Shown: positions 38,118-45,685 of the stretch, one piece after another
Layout of the letters: the number at the start of each line of letters is the position of its first letter
Position numbering within the stretch: position 1 is the first letter of the stretch
Origin: Phreatobacter stygius
GTDB lineage: Bacteria; Pseudomonadota; Alphaproteobacteria; Rhizobiales; Phreatobacteraceae
Direction of reading: 5' to 3'
Assembly (NCBI RefSeq): GCF_005144885.1
Contig: NZ_CP039690.1
Location: 6,312,873 to 6,376,872, forward strand
Length of the DNA stretch: 64,000 bases
Made by a program: the position numbers and the translations under genes
The notes under the pieces: model-generated
Databases searched by the model: none
The model's input: only the letters and a program-made list of their open reading frames with translations
Told to the model about the DNA's origin: nothing

Positions 38118-38132
38118 TTCAGCTGGGGTTCA
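38118..38132 (+). promoter_or_regulatory. TTCA-N7-TTCA direct repeat upstream of exported protein
   Basis: TTCAGCTGGGGTTCA ends 93 bp before the start of the exported Tyr-rich protein. It matches the arrangement at 13273-13287, including the GGG before the second TTCA. It may be a binding site for an OmpR-type regulator acting on envelope genes (inference). Confidence 0.35.
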
Positions 38133-38225
38133 AAGGGGAACATCTAATCTCCGGAAGCGTTTGATAAGGGAGCTTGAAGTCGAGGCGCGACGCGCCACGG
38201 AGCTTCCAGACGAACAAGAAGGGGC

Positions 38226-38621
38226 ATGACAATGCTGACCAATGCTTTCAAATCCCGGGGCCTCAAGTCCCTGGTGGCTGGCCTCGTGATCACTGCGGGT
38301 ATTGCCGCGACTGTCACGCCGGCTTCCGCCCAGTACCGCCGCCACCATCACCGCGGTGACCGCGGCGCCGCCGTTGGCGCCGGCATCGCGCTCGGCATCA
38401 TCGGTCTCGCCGCCGGCGCGGCCATCGCATCCGAGAACAGCCGCCGCTACGAGCGCTACGACGACGGTTATTACCCGCGCCGCAGCTATTACGGCGGTGG
38501 CGGTTATTACGCCCCGGCTCCGCGCGCCTATTATTACGACGAAGCGCCGCCGCGGGTCTATTACCAGCGTCCGGCCCGTAATTTCTACACGCCGGGCAGC
38601 AACATGCATGACTGGGATTGA
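38226..38621 (+). CDS. Exported Tyr/Arg-rich small protein
   Basis: The 131-residue protein has a Sec signal peptide (SLVAGLVITAGIAATV, cleavage near ASAQ), a short His/Arg patch, a Gly/Ala-rich hydrophobic segment AVGAGIALGIIGLAAGAAIA that may sit in a membrane, and a C-terminal half rich in Tyr (YYPRRSYYGGGGYYAPAPR). Such small envelope proteins are frequent in Rhizobiales and lack a known role. The start may be 38226 or 38232 (second Met). A terminator follows, so it is monocistronic. Confidence 0.7.
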   Translation: MTMLTNAFKSRGLKSLVAGLVITAGIAATVTPASAQYRRHHHRGDRGAAVGAGIALGIIGLAAGAAIASENSRRYERYDDGYYPRRSYYGGGGYYAPAPRAYYYDEAPPRVYYQRPARNFYTPGSNMHDWD

Positions 38622-38654
38622 GGCCGACAGGCTTCTGAACCCGGATCGGAACGA

Positions 38655-38681
38655 GGCGCGGCCGCAAGGCCGCGCCTTTTT
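38655..38681 (+). terminator. Rho-independent terminator of the exported Tyr-rich protein gene
   Basis: A 9-bp stem, GGCGCGGCC/GGCCGCGCC, with a GCAA tetraloop is followed by TTTTTCTTTT. It lies 33 bases after the stop codon. Confidence 0.9.
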
Positions 38682-38763
38682 CTTTTGGGTTTGGAGAGGG
38701 TGCTCGATCGATCGGACACGGGGGGCGCGCCCGTCGAAAAAGATGACGCGAGCTCAACACATC

Positions 38764-38852
38764 GTCTTGCCCGGGCTTGTCCCGGGCATCCACGCATTCA
38801 TCCGTTCGCGGGGCAAGTCGTGGATGGCCGGGACAAGCCCGGCCAAGACGAG
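38764..38852. repeat. Palindromic intergenic repeat, type D, copy 1
   Basis: The outer arms GGGCTTGTCCCGGGCATCCA and its near complement around GGCCGGGACAAGCCC enclose about 30 bp. Related copies are at 52338-52420 and 55128-55330. It is part of the 406-bp gene-free stretch 38622-39027, which otherwise holds only the terminator and the type C fragment. Confidence 0.85.
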
Positions 38853-38933
38853 AGGGCGGTGCAAGATGCGCTCATCCATTCAAGCTTCATGAGTAACATC
38901 AATGCCATACACTTACATTCCTCATCCCAACGC

Positions 38934-38990
38934 AAAAGCGAGCTTTTGCGCTGGAGGTGCGAGCGAAGCGAGCCTCGACGGACGGCAAAC
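38934..38990. repeat. Type C repeat fragment with internal hairpin
   Basis: A hairpin, GCAAAAGCGAGCTTTTGC, is followed by GGAGGTGCGAGCGAAGCGAG and GACGGACGGC, a diverged relative of the right arm at 16248-16290. It lies just downstream of the minus-strand AEC carrier gene. Confidence 0.65.
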
Positions 38991-39027
38991 CATGGTGCCG
39001 CGCGCTTCAATTCGAGACAATCAGGCC

Positions 39028-39954
39028 CTAACTGACCAGCGCGAGCGCCAGCGGAATGGTCGCCACCGCCACCAGGGTCTGGACGGTCAGGATCTCGGCC
39101 ATCAGCGTTGCGTCGCCGCCCATGTGGCGGGCCAGGATATAGGAGCCCGAAGCGGTCGGCATGGCCGCGCAGAGCACCGCCACCTGCAACGGCACCCCGG
39201 AGACGCCCAGCGCCATGGCGATGGCGCCGACCATGGTCGGCATCAGCACGAGCTTCAGCGCGCAGCTGAGCCAGGTCAGGGCCCGCGGCCTGAGCGCCGC
39301 CTTGACGTCGAGGCCGGCGCCGACCAGCAGCAGGCCGGCACCGAGCGCCGCCGAGCCCAGGATATCGCCGAACCGCATGAGCACCACCGGCACCGGCAGG
39401 CCCAGCGCGTTGATCACGATGCCAATGGCCGAGGACCAGATGAACGGATTGGTGACGATCGCCTTCAGCGTCGGACCGAGCACCACCGGCCGGTCCTGGG
39501 CATAATGCTGCAGCATGATCACCGCGAGCACGTTCAACAGCGGGATCATCGCGGCGACCGCTATTGCCGTCAGCGTCAGGCCGACGGTCGCGTGCAACGC
39601 GCCGGCGGTGGCGATGGCCACGAAGGAATTCCACCGCGTGGCGCCCTGGAACACCGAAGTGAAGGCCGGTCCGTTCATGTCGAACAGCCGGGCGAGCAGC
39701 GGCCGCGCCGCCAGCAGCAGGCCGGTCATGATCAGGATCGACCCGATCAGCGCCACGCCGACCTCGATCACCGGCACGGTGGTGAGGTCCGCCTTGGCCA
39801 GCGTCATGATGATGACGGCCGGAAAGAAGACGTAGTAGGTCGCCCGCTCCAGGCCGTTCCAGCCGCCGCTGTCCATCAGGCCGCGGGTGCGCAGCAGCGC
39901 ACCGAGCACGATGATCAGGAAGACCGGGGCGAGGCTTGAGATGATCGGGGACAT
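39028..39954 (-). CDS. AEC-family (auxin efflux carrier-like) transporter
   Basis: The 308-residue inner-membrane protein has about ten hydrophobic segments in two five-helix bundles, with no signal peptide. Family features include SLAPVFLIIVLGALLR at the N-terminus, ERATYYVFFPAVIIMTLAK, the central PFIWSSAIGI region and ASGSYILARHMGGD near the C-terminus. Members transport malate, malonate or other organic anions; the substrate here is unknown. The start MSPIISSLAP at 39954 is standard. It is divergent from the GGCT-like gene. Confidence 0.87.
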   Translation of the reverse strand: MSPIISSLAPVFLIIVLGALLRTRGLMDSGGWNGLERATYYVFFPAVIIMTLAKADLTTVPVIEVGVALIGSILIMTGLLLAARPLLARLFDMNGPAFTSVFQGATRWNSFVAIATAGALHATVGLTLTAIAVAAMIPLLNVLAVIMLQHYAQDRPVVLGPTLKAIVTNPFIWSSAIGIVINALGLPVPVVLMRFGDILGSAALGAGLLLVGAGLDVKAALRPRALTWLSCALKLVLMPTMVGAIAMALGVSGVPLQVAVLCAAMPTASGSYILARHMGGDATLMAEILTVQTLVAVATIPLALALVS

Positions 39955-40124
39955 GATGCGGCAGGCCGTGGCGGGAGGCGACTTGCATCACGCCGGGGCG
40001 GGCAGGGCAAGTGCCATCGGCGCATGGCGGTGCCCGCGGCTGGCGCCTGCCGGCAAAGGAGGCTCCGGTCTCGCCAGCGCCCTGCCGCTGTCGTTATGCT
40101 GCGGCCGTCCCTTGCCGCGGTGCC

Positions 40125-40562
40125 ATGCTCTATTTCGCCTACGGGTCCAACATGCATGAGGCCGACATGGCGCGCCGCTGCCCCGGCGCCCGTGTGTGCG
40201 GCGTGGCGCGCCTCGACCACCACCTGATCTTTATCAACAGCGAAGGCTATGTGGCGGTCGGCGGCACGCCCGGCCGGTCGGTCCACGGTGTCGTCTGGCG
40301 CCTGACGGCCCGCCACGTCGCCGTGCTCGACCGCTACGAATGCGTCGACCGGGGCCTCTATCGAAAGCGCATGCTGCCGGTGCGCCTGAACGGGCAGACC
40401 GTGATGGCCCTGGTCTATGCCGCAGGCGCGATCGCCGAGGGCCAGCGCCCGCTCAGCGACCATTTCCGTCGCGCGGTCAGGGCTTCGGCACTCGCCTGGA
40501 ACCTGCCGCCGGTCTATATCGCCCGTCTGGACCGCCTCGCGCGGAACGGTTTTCGCAGGTGA
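40125..40562 (+). CDS. Gamma-glutamylcyclotransferase-like protein
   Basis: The 145-residue protein has the GGCT/AIG2 fold: substrate-binding motif LYFAYGSNM at the N-terminus and the catalytic glutamate in LDRYECVDRGLYRK near residue 74. A C-terminal segment with PVYIARLDRLARNG follows. GGCT-type enzymes cyclise gamma-glutamyl amines or peptides to 5-oxoproline; the substrate is not known here. The start at 40125 sits on the conserved motif, whereas the frame upstream has no similarity. It is followed after 48 bp by cfa on the same strand. Confidence 0.85.
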   Translation: MLYFAYGSNMHEADMARRCPGARVCGVARLDHHLIFINSEGYVAVGGTPGRSVHGVVWRLTARHVAVLDRYECVDRGLYRKRMLPVRLNGQTVMALVYAAGAIAEGQRPLSDHFRRAVRASALAWNLPPVYIARLDRLARNGFRR

Positions 40563-40610
40563 GTCCCGGCTTTCGCCGCCGGGGCCCGGTTTTCGAGGTT
40601 GAGGCCTGAC

Positions 40611-41858
40611 ATGAGCATGCTTGCCCATCTTCTCTCGCGCTTCGTCAAGAACGGCCGCCTGACCGTTCTGCATCACGATGGCGGGCGCGAGAGCTTCGGC
40701 TCCGGCACCGGCGGGCCGGATGTGACGGTGAAGCTGCATGACGCCAAGGTGCAGCGCGAGCTGTTCTTCAACCCGGAACTGGCCTCGGCCGAAGCCTATA
40801 TGGATGGCCGCCTGACGATCGAGAACGGCGGCAAGGTGCTGGACCTTCTGACCCTGTTCTCGGTCAACCGGACGGGCTTGGGCTCGCATCCGGTGCAGCA
40901 GGCCCTGCGCAAGGTCTGGCGCGCGCTGAAGCGCCGGCACCAGGCCAACAAGGTCGGCCAGGCCGCCGCCAATGTGTCGAGCCACTACGACCATCCCAGG
41001 GCCTTCTACGAGCTCTGGCTGGACGAGACCATGAGCTATTCCTGCGCCTATTTCGAGCGGCCGGACGTCTCGCTGAGGGATGCGCAGGTCGCCAAGATGC
41101 GCCATATCGCGGCCAAGCTGCGGCTCGAACCGGGCATGACGGTCGCCGAGATCGGCTCCGGCTGGGGCGGGCTTGCGACCTATCTCGCCGCCGTCTGCGA
41201 CGTGCACGTCACGGCCATCAACGTCTCGCCGGATCAGCTGGCGGCGTCCAAGGACCGGGTCGAGAAGGCCGGCATCGCCGACCGCGTCACCTTCTTCGAA
41301 AAGGACTATCGCGAGCTCACCGGCCGCTTCGACCGGGTCGTCTCGGTCGGCATGATGGAACATGTCGGCGTCAGCCATTTCGACGACTATTTCTCGACCG
41401 TGAAACGCCTCCTGAACGATGGCGGCTATGCCATGATCCACGCCATCGGCCGGATGTCGCCGCCCGGCACAACGGCGCCCTTCATCCGCAAATACATCTT
41501 CCCCGGCGGTTATGTTCCGGCGCTCTCGGAGGTCTTCGCCTCGACCGAACGGACCGGGCTCTGGGTCGACGACTGCGAAGTGCTGCGGCTGCATTATTAT
41601 TGGACCATCAAGGCCTGGCGCGAGAATTTCGAGGCCGTGCGCGACCAGGTGGTCGCCATGCAGGGCGAGCGTTTCGCGCGCATGTGGGAATTCTACCTGG
41701 CTGCCGTCGAGCTCGGCTTCCTGCACGGCTCCAACATGGTCTACCAGCTGCTGCTGTCGGACACGCGCGACGCGGTGCCGGTGCAGCGCGATTTCATCAC
41801 GGCGGCGGAAGCCGCGCTGAAGCCCCGCGAAACGAGGCTGCCATGGTCGTCCACCTGA
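40611..41858 (+). CDS. cfa: Cyclopropane-fatty-acyl-phospholipid synthase
   Basis: Cfa methylenates unsaturated acyl chains of membrane lipids with S-adenosylmethionine, usually in stationary phase or under stress. The 415-residue protein has the N-terminal lipid-binding domain and a SAM methyltransferase domain with VAEIGSGWGGLATYLA, YDHPRAFYELWLDETMSYSC, VSVGMMEHVG and FIRKYIFPGGYVP, matching the family core. The start MSMLAHLLSRFVKNG is chosen. Its 3' end overlaps the acylphosphatase gene by 16 bp. Confidence 0.94.
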   Translation: MSMLAHLLSRFVKNGRLTVLHHDGGRESFGSGTGGPDVTVKLHDAKVQRELFFNPELASAEAYMDGRLTIENGGKVLDLLTLFSVNRTGLGSHPVQQALRKVWRALKRRHQANKVGQAAANVSSHYDHPRAFYELWLDETMSYSCAYFERPDVSLRDAQVAKMRHIAAKLRLEPGMTVAEIGSGWGGLATYLAAVCDVHVTAINVSPDQLAASKDRVEKAGIADRVTFFEKDYRELTGRFDRVVSVGMMEHVGVSHFDDYFSTVKRLLNDGGYAMIHAIGRMSPPGTTAPFIRKYIFPGGYVPALSEVFASTERTGLWVDDCEVLRLHYYWTIKAWRENFEAVRDQVVAMQGERFARMWEFYLAAVELGFLHGSNMVYQLLLSDTRDAVPVQRDFITAAEAALKPRETRLPWSST

Positions 41859-42127
41859 TCATTTCCGGCCGCGTCCAGGGCGTCGGTTATCGCCAGTGGC
41901 TGAGCCGCCACGCCGCGGCGCGCGGTGTCCAGGGCTGGGTGCGCAATCGCCGCGACGAGACCGTCGAGGCGGTGCTGTCAGGCGACGAGGCCGCGGTCGA
42001 AGCCACCATCAACGAGGCGATGAACGGCCCGCTCGGCGCCAAGGTCGACCGCATCGACCGGCGCGAGGTGGCGGAGGCCGACGCCAAAGGGCTTACCCAG
42101 GGTTTCGATATCCGCCCGACGCTCTGA
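41843..42127 (+). CDS. acyP: Acylphosphatase
   Basis: AcyP hydrolyses the carboxyl-phosphate bond of acylphosphates. The 94-residue protein shows the active-site arginine in ISGRVQGVGYRQWLSRHA and the asparagine in GWVRNRRDETVEAV, in the normal spacing. The ATG at 41843 overlaps the end of cfa in another frame, so the two are probably co-transcribed. A type A palindromic repeat follows. Confidence 0.94.
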   Translation: MVVHLIISGRVQGVGYRQWLSRHAAARGVQGWVRNRRDETVEAVLSGDEAAVEATINEAMNGPLGAKVDRIDRREVAEADAKGLTQGFDIRPTL

Positions 42128-42144
42128 ACGAGCGCCGGCCTCGA

Positions 42145-42210
42145 CCCTCCCGCGTCTTCGCGGGAGAGGGTTTACGCGCGCGGGGCGTTTCGCTTCAGTC
42201 GCCATTCGCC
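42145..42210. repeat. Palindromic intergenic repeat, type A, copy 2
   Basis: It has a hairpin with CCCGCGTCTTCGCGGG, then GAGAGGGTTTACGCGCGCG and a tail ending CCATTCGCC. It matches 22268-22331 closely. It ends directly before the lipB-derived fragment that marks the left border of the insert. Confidence 0.9.
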
Positions 42211-42211
42211 C

Positions 42212-42302
42212 CACCAAACCGTCACCGAGGCTGCAAGAGTGCGCCTCGAAGCTGCGGCTCAGCAGCGTGTCGACCGCTTCCACGGTCACCGGCAGGCGGA
42301 GA
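42212..42302 (-). pseudogene. Remnant of the 3' end of lipB
   Basis: This stretch aligns with the last about 95 bases of the intact lipB gene (44677-44770) in the same orientation, including the region of its stop codon. The minus-strand translation contains LPVTVEAVDTLLSRSFE against [17 protein letters not shown] in LipB. A one-base difference and loss of the stop make it non-functional. The best-preserved part, 42244-42297, is 50/54 identical to 44706-44759. Confidence 0.8.
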
Positions 42303-42348
42303 GCAACGACGCTGGAGCCGTTCTCGGAAGCACGCGGGGAGTGCGCGA

Positions 42349-42388
42349 TTTGCGCGCGCAAAGGTAGCAACTCCGTGTTATGTGCTAC
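42349..42388. promoter_or_regulatory. Two dyads upstream of the Sel1-repeat protein gene
   Basis: TTTGCGCGCGCAAA (42349-42362) is a perfect 14-bp palindrome. GTAGCA (42364-42369) and TGCTAC (42383-42388) form an inverted repeat with a 13-bp spacer. Both lie 32-71 bases before the preferred ATG at 42420, a position suited to an operator or promoter overlap. No regulator gene is adjacent. Confidence 0.4.
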
Positions 42389-42419
42389 GGAAGAGTTCTC
42401 CGATACTCTTGAGCGACAG

Positions 42420-44606
42420 ATGATCCGGAAGAGCCTTTCGTGCTTGGTCTTCGGCATTGGCGGCGCGGTGCTCCTGGCAGAGAGCTCCCCAAGCGCACTC
42501 GGGGTTGCGGCAATCGCCGGCAGCCTCATGACTGGCGCCGCAGGAAACTTCCTGCATGAGATCGCCGACAAGACAGACCGACGGCTGCTGACCGCGATCT
42601 TTCGACGGCGCCCGGAGATTAACGAGAACAACCACATTCTCCTGGCCTTGAGGCAAGCGCACCTCCTGGCGCTCGATCGCGTGTTGACGCGCTATGATTC
42701 GGCTTGGCGCGACGATCGCGACGCTTCACGCAGCGCCAAGGCAGAACGGTTCTCCCGAGAGGCCCGCCGGTTTCTGAAGGAAGCCAAGCTCGAAGCCAAG
42801 ACAGGCGCTGGCGCGCTGACCGACCTCGAACGCACGGTGTTTGCGGAGCTTCCGGCGGCGTTCAACGCGGCATTCGCCGCAGGCGGCAAAAAGTCCCCGG
42901 AAGCAGCGCTGGTTGACGCACAAGAGTTGCGCAAAGACGCCGAGGCAGCGGTCCTCGCCGAACTTCTCATGGAGACCGGAACCGACGATGGCGAGCTGCC
43001 ACCGCTTTTCCGCAGCATATTCATTGGCGTGCAGGGCGATGGCTGGTTCGATATTTTCGTGCACGGCGGGGTCGCGAGCCTGAGGGAAAACAAGGCGTTT
43101 CATGCAATCTGGACGGCCGAAAGGCTTGCCGGGATCTCTCAGCAGACCGACAAACTGCTTACGACCGTCGAACAGGCCTCGATCGATGCCGAAAGACGGC
43201 ACCAGGAAGCCGAGCGACGTGGCGAGCGTATTGAAGGCAAGATTGATGTCATCCTGGCAAACACCGGAGGAGAGGCGAGCGTCATAGGCGGGGCGGCATC
43301 GAGAGCCTCATCCGTCGGCCGATCGTCAGACCCACTGATGGCATACGAGCCGTCGCCCACGGCGACGAGGGCGGCCAGGTCACCTTCGCGTCGCGTGGCT
43401 GCGGAGCCCGGGCAGGTGGACCGTGTCGGCCGGTCCCCCGCGGTGATGCTTCTCGGCCTTCTCGTCATTGGCGCGCTGACCGGTGTCGGGCTGTCCTGGC
43501 AGCACATCGTGCCCCTCTTGGCCTCCGCGCCGGCGATCGCGGCCAACCCGTGTGACTTCTTGGCCAAGGCTCCCTGGGACAAGGACAGTCCCTATAGCGG
43601 CCCCGCGCGCCATGACCTCCCATTGCAGGAAGTGGCAAGCGACGCGCTCAGCGCGTGCCGGGACGCCCATGCCAAATATCCCAATGAGGCACGCTTTCAG
43701 TATCAACTTGGACGCGCCTTGCGCGCCCGGGCCAATTCGGGGCGCTCGCCGGACGCCAAACGCGACCTCGAAGAGATGCACAGCTTCGTGTCCGCCGCAT
43801 TCAACAAGAACTATCCGGCAGCGCGTCTTGATTACGCCTATAATCTGATCCGGGGCCTGGGCGTAGGCAAGAATCCGGAGCAAGGGTGGCGCGTGCTCCT
43901 CCAGCAGTTGCGTCCGGATGCCGATCCCTCGTCGTGGGACGCGTGGTCCGCAAGCGAGGCCTGCGCCCATCTTTTCGAGGGCTTCGCAACACCACCGGGC
44001 GTTCCGGAAGGGCAGCGGAACGCGCTGGCATTCAGGTATTGCGACGCATCCTTCAAGAAGGATCGCAACCCCTGGGCCGCGAGCTATTTGTCGGTCATGT
44101 ATTTTCGGGGCCAGGGCGTCACGGCCAACCCTGAGCAGGCGTTCACCTATGCCGCGCTTGCCGAGCCAACGCGGATTCCGGGCGCTCTACATGATCTCGG
44201 CTGGTTCTATCAAGAAGGCGCCGGCGGGGCCGGGCAATCAATGTCGACCGGGCAGCGCCTCAAGCGAGCGACGGAGTTGTTCCTGGAAGCGACCAAAGTG
44301 CACGAACGCCAAACGGGGCGCTACTATACCAAATCCGATAATCAGTTGTGCTTCATCTATTTTGGTGTCCTGAGGGAAGGCGCTGCTTTCGAAGATGAAA
44401 TTAGTCCGATTTCCAGTCAGGACATCATCAATATCTGCCGAAGGGCAGAGGAGGCGGGTTGTCCGTCGGGTTTCTATGCGTTCGCCAGAATGTATTCGAC
44501 CGGCAGCTATTCAGCGGTCGGGATTCCCAAGGACGGAAACGTGGCGACGGCATATCAGGGCCGGTTCGAGCGCGCCAAAGCACAACGGCCGAACAGTTGC
44601 TTGTGA
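42420..44606 (+). CDS. Membrane protein with C-terminal Sel1-like repeats (cargo of the putative insert)
   Basis: The 728-residue product is not assigned to a known gene. Two close hydrophobic segments (about residues 6-20 and 26-45) come first. A helical region with NHILLALRQAHLLALDRVLT (about 73-90) and SLRENKAFHAIWTAERL follows, then a charged coiled coil (about 240-280). A third transmembrane helix (about 340-362) precedes a Sel1/TPR-like array (about 460-722; units around YAYNLIRGLGVGKNPEQGW, YLSVMYFRGQGVTANPEQAF and GWFYQEGAGG). No Walker, protease or nuclease motif was found. The helical N-terminal part recalls modules ahead of repeat arrays in bacterial STAND-like proteins, a weak inference. 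The frame extends to a GTG at 42267, but that codon lies in the lipB remnant, so 42420 is preferred. Confidence 0.7.
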   Translation: MIRKSLSCLVFGIGGAVLLAESSPSALGVAAIAGSLMTGAAGNFLHEIADKTDRRLLTAIFRRRPEINENNHILLALRQAHLLALDRVLTRYDSAWRDDRDASRSAKAERFSREARRFLKEAKLEAKTGAGALTDLERTVFAELPAAFNAAFAAGGKKSPEAALVDAQELRKDAEAAVLAELLMETGTDDGELPPLFRSIFIGVQGDGWFDIFVHGGVASLRENKAFHAIWTAERLAGISQQTDKLLTTVEQASIDAERRHQEAERRGERIEGKIDVILANTGGEASVIGGAASRASSVGRSSDPLMAYEPSPTATRAARSPSRRVAAEPGQVDRVGRSPAVMLLGLLVIGALTGVGLSWQHIVPLLASAPAIAANPCDFLAKAPWDKDSPYSGPARHDLPLQEVASDALSACRDAHAKYPNEARFQYQLGRALRARANSGRSPDAKRDLEEMHSFVSAAFNKNYPAARLDYAYNLIRGLGVGKNPEQGWRVLLQQLRPDADPSSWDAWSASEACAHLFEGFATPPGVPEGQRNALAFRYCDASFKKDRNPWAASYLSVMYFRGQGVTANPEQAFTYAALAEPTRIPGALHDLGWFYQEGAGGAGQSMSTGQRLKRATELFLEATKVHERQTGRYYTKSDNQLCFIYFGVLREGAAFEDEISPISSQDIINICRRAEEAGCPSGFYAFARMYSTGSYSAVGIPKDGNVATAYQGRFERAKAQRPNSCL

Positions 44607-44676
44607 CCAAGTCCGGCCGGCATCGCCTTGATGGCGCACCGCAAAGAGGTGACGGCGCTGAATGCGACCGCGTCGT

Positions 44677-45384
44677 CTAAACCGCCACCGTCGCCCCGAA
44701 ACGCTCCTCGAAGCTGCGCCTCAGCACCGTGTCGACCTCTTCCATGGTCACCGGCAGGCCGAGGTCGACCAGGCTGGTGATGCCGTAGCGCGGGTCCTCG
44801 ATGCCGCAGGCGACGATGCCGCCGAAATGGTCGAGATCCGGTTCGACGTTCAGCGAGATGCCATGCAGGGTCACCCAGCGCTTCACGCGGATGCCGATGG
44901 CGGCGATCTTGTCCTCGTGGCCGGCGCCCTTGTCCGGGCGTCTCACCCAGACGCCGACCCGGTCCTCGCGCCGCTCGCCGCGGATGTTGAAGCCGGCCAG
45001 CGTCGCGATGATCCAGGCTTCCAGCGCCGCGACGAAGACGCGCAGGTCGCGCTTGCGCCGGTTCAGGTCGAGCATGACATAGGCGACCCGCTGGCCGGGA
45101 CCGTGATAGGTCATCTGGCCGCCGCGGCCGGCCTCGAACACCGGAAAGCGGGCGTCGATCAGGCCGGCGCCGCGGGCGCTGGTGCCGGCGGTATAGAGCG
45201 GCGGATGTTCGAGCAGCCAGATGCGCTCGGCCGCCCGGCCTTCCGAGATCGCCTGGACATGCCGGTCCATTTCGGCCAGCGCATCCTCATAGGCGACCGG
45301 CTCCGGCGCGATCAGCCATTCGACCGGCGCCGCGCCGTCGACCGGCGTCAGCGCGCCGACTAATTCCTCGCGGGTATTTACCAC
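44677..45384 (-). CDS. lipB: Octanoyl-[ACP]:protein N-octanoyltransferase
   Basis: LipB moves octanoate from ACP to lipoyl domains, the first step of lipoate synthesis. The 235-residue protein has [34 protein letters not shown], the lysine in [20 protein letters not shown] and the catalytic cysteine in [20 protein letters not shown] at 45384 ([14 protein letters not shown]) is chosen. Its C-terminal coding end (44706-44759) is duplicated at 42244-42297, across the putative insert. It is divergent from the FliN-like gene. Confidence 0.94.
   Translation of the reverse strand: MVNTREELVGALTPVDGAAPVEWLIAPEPVAYEDALAEMDRHVQAISEGRAAERIWLLEHPPLYTAGTSARGAGLIDARFPVFEAGRGGQMTYHGPGQRVAYVMLDLNRRKRDLRVFVAALEAWIIATLAGFNIRGERREDRVGVWVRRPDKGAGHEDKIAAIGIRVKRWVTLHGISLNVEPDLDHFGGIVACGIEDPRYGITSLVDLGLPVTMEEVDTVLRRSFEERFGATVAV
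44706..44759. repeat. Right direct repeat (functional lipB 3' end)
   Basis: This is the 54-bp segment of intact lipB that matches 42244-42297 with four mismatches, in the same orientation. It would correspond to the regenerated attachment site of an element using the lipB 3' end. Confidence 0.75.
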
Positions 45385-45434
45385 TCGTTCACCATGATCA
45401 TGGTCTGGTAACAGCCACTCCTGCTGGTGCATTC

Positions 45435-45677
45435 ATGGCGCAAATCGAAACTGTATCGCTCGACATCTCGGTGGTCCTCGGCACGACGAAAATGCCGATC
45501 CACCAGATGCTGCGCATGGCCCGTGGCGCCATCATCGAACTCGATGCCACGGAGGACGACGAGGTGCAAATCCTGGCCAATGACATGCCGATCGCCCGCG
45601 GCCAGGTGGTGATCAACGGCAACCGCATTGGCGTCCAGATCACCGAAATGCTGCCGCGCCCGGTCGAGCTGCGTTAG
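45435..45677 (+). CDS. Orphan FliN/SpoA-domain protein
   Basis: The 80-residue protein is a minimal surface-presentation-of-antigens (SpoA) domain as found at the C-terminus of FliN: LDISVVLGTTKMPIHQMLRM, GAIIELDATEDDEVQILAND, IARGQVVINGNRIGVQITEM. FliN forms the C-ring of the flagellar switch. No other flagellar or type III secretion gene is near, and the N-terminal part of standard FliN is missing. It could be a second FliN, a free SpoA partner or a divergent regulator. It is 50 bp from the divergent lipB. Confidence 0.82.
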   Translation: MAQIETVSLDISVVLGTTKMPIHQMLRMARGAIIELDATEDDEVQILANDMPIARGQVVINGNRIGVQITEMLPRPVELR

Positions 45678-45685
45678 GGCGAACG

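Larger units (their letters stand above)
42244..44759. mobile_element. Putative integrative mini-island at the 3' end of lipB
   Basis: Direct repeats of 54 bp (42244-42297 and 44706-44759; four mismatches counted by eye) bracket about 2.4 kb holding one large gene. One repeat is the genuine lipB 3' end and the other is an orphan fragment, the pattern produced when an element integrates into the 3' end of a gene and restores it. No integrase or transposase is inside, so it is either a degenerate or a passively mobilised element. The cargo's 3' part is clearly more AT-rich than neighbouring genes. Confidence 0.6.

Noticed and set aside
42267-42419. 51-codon N-terminal extension of the Sel1-repeat protein starting at GTG 42267
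   Set aside because: The GTG and the first codons lie in the lipB-derived fragment and are antisense to lipB coding sequence, so they are unlikely to be part of the insert's protein.
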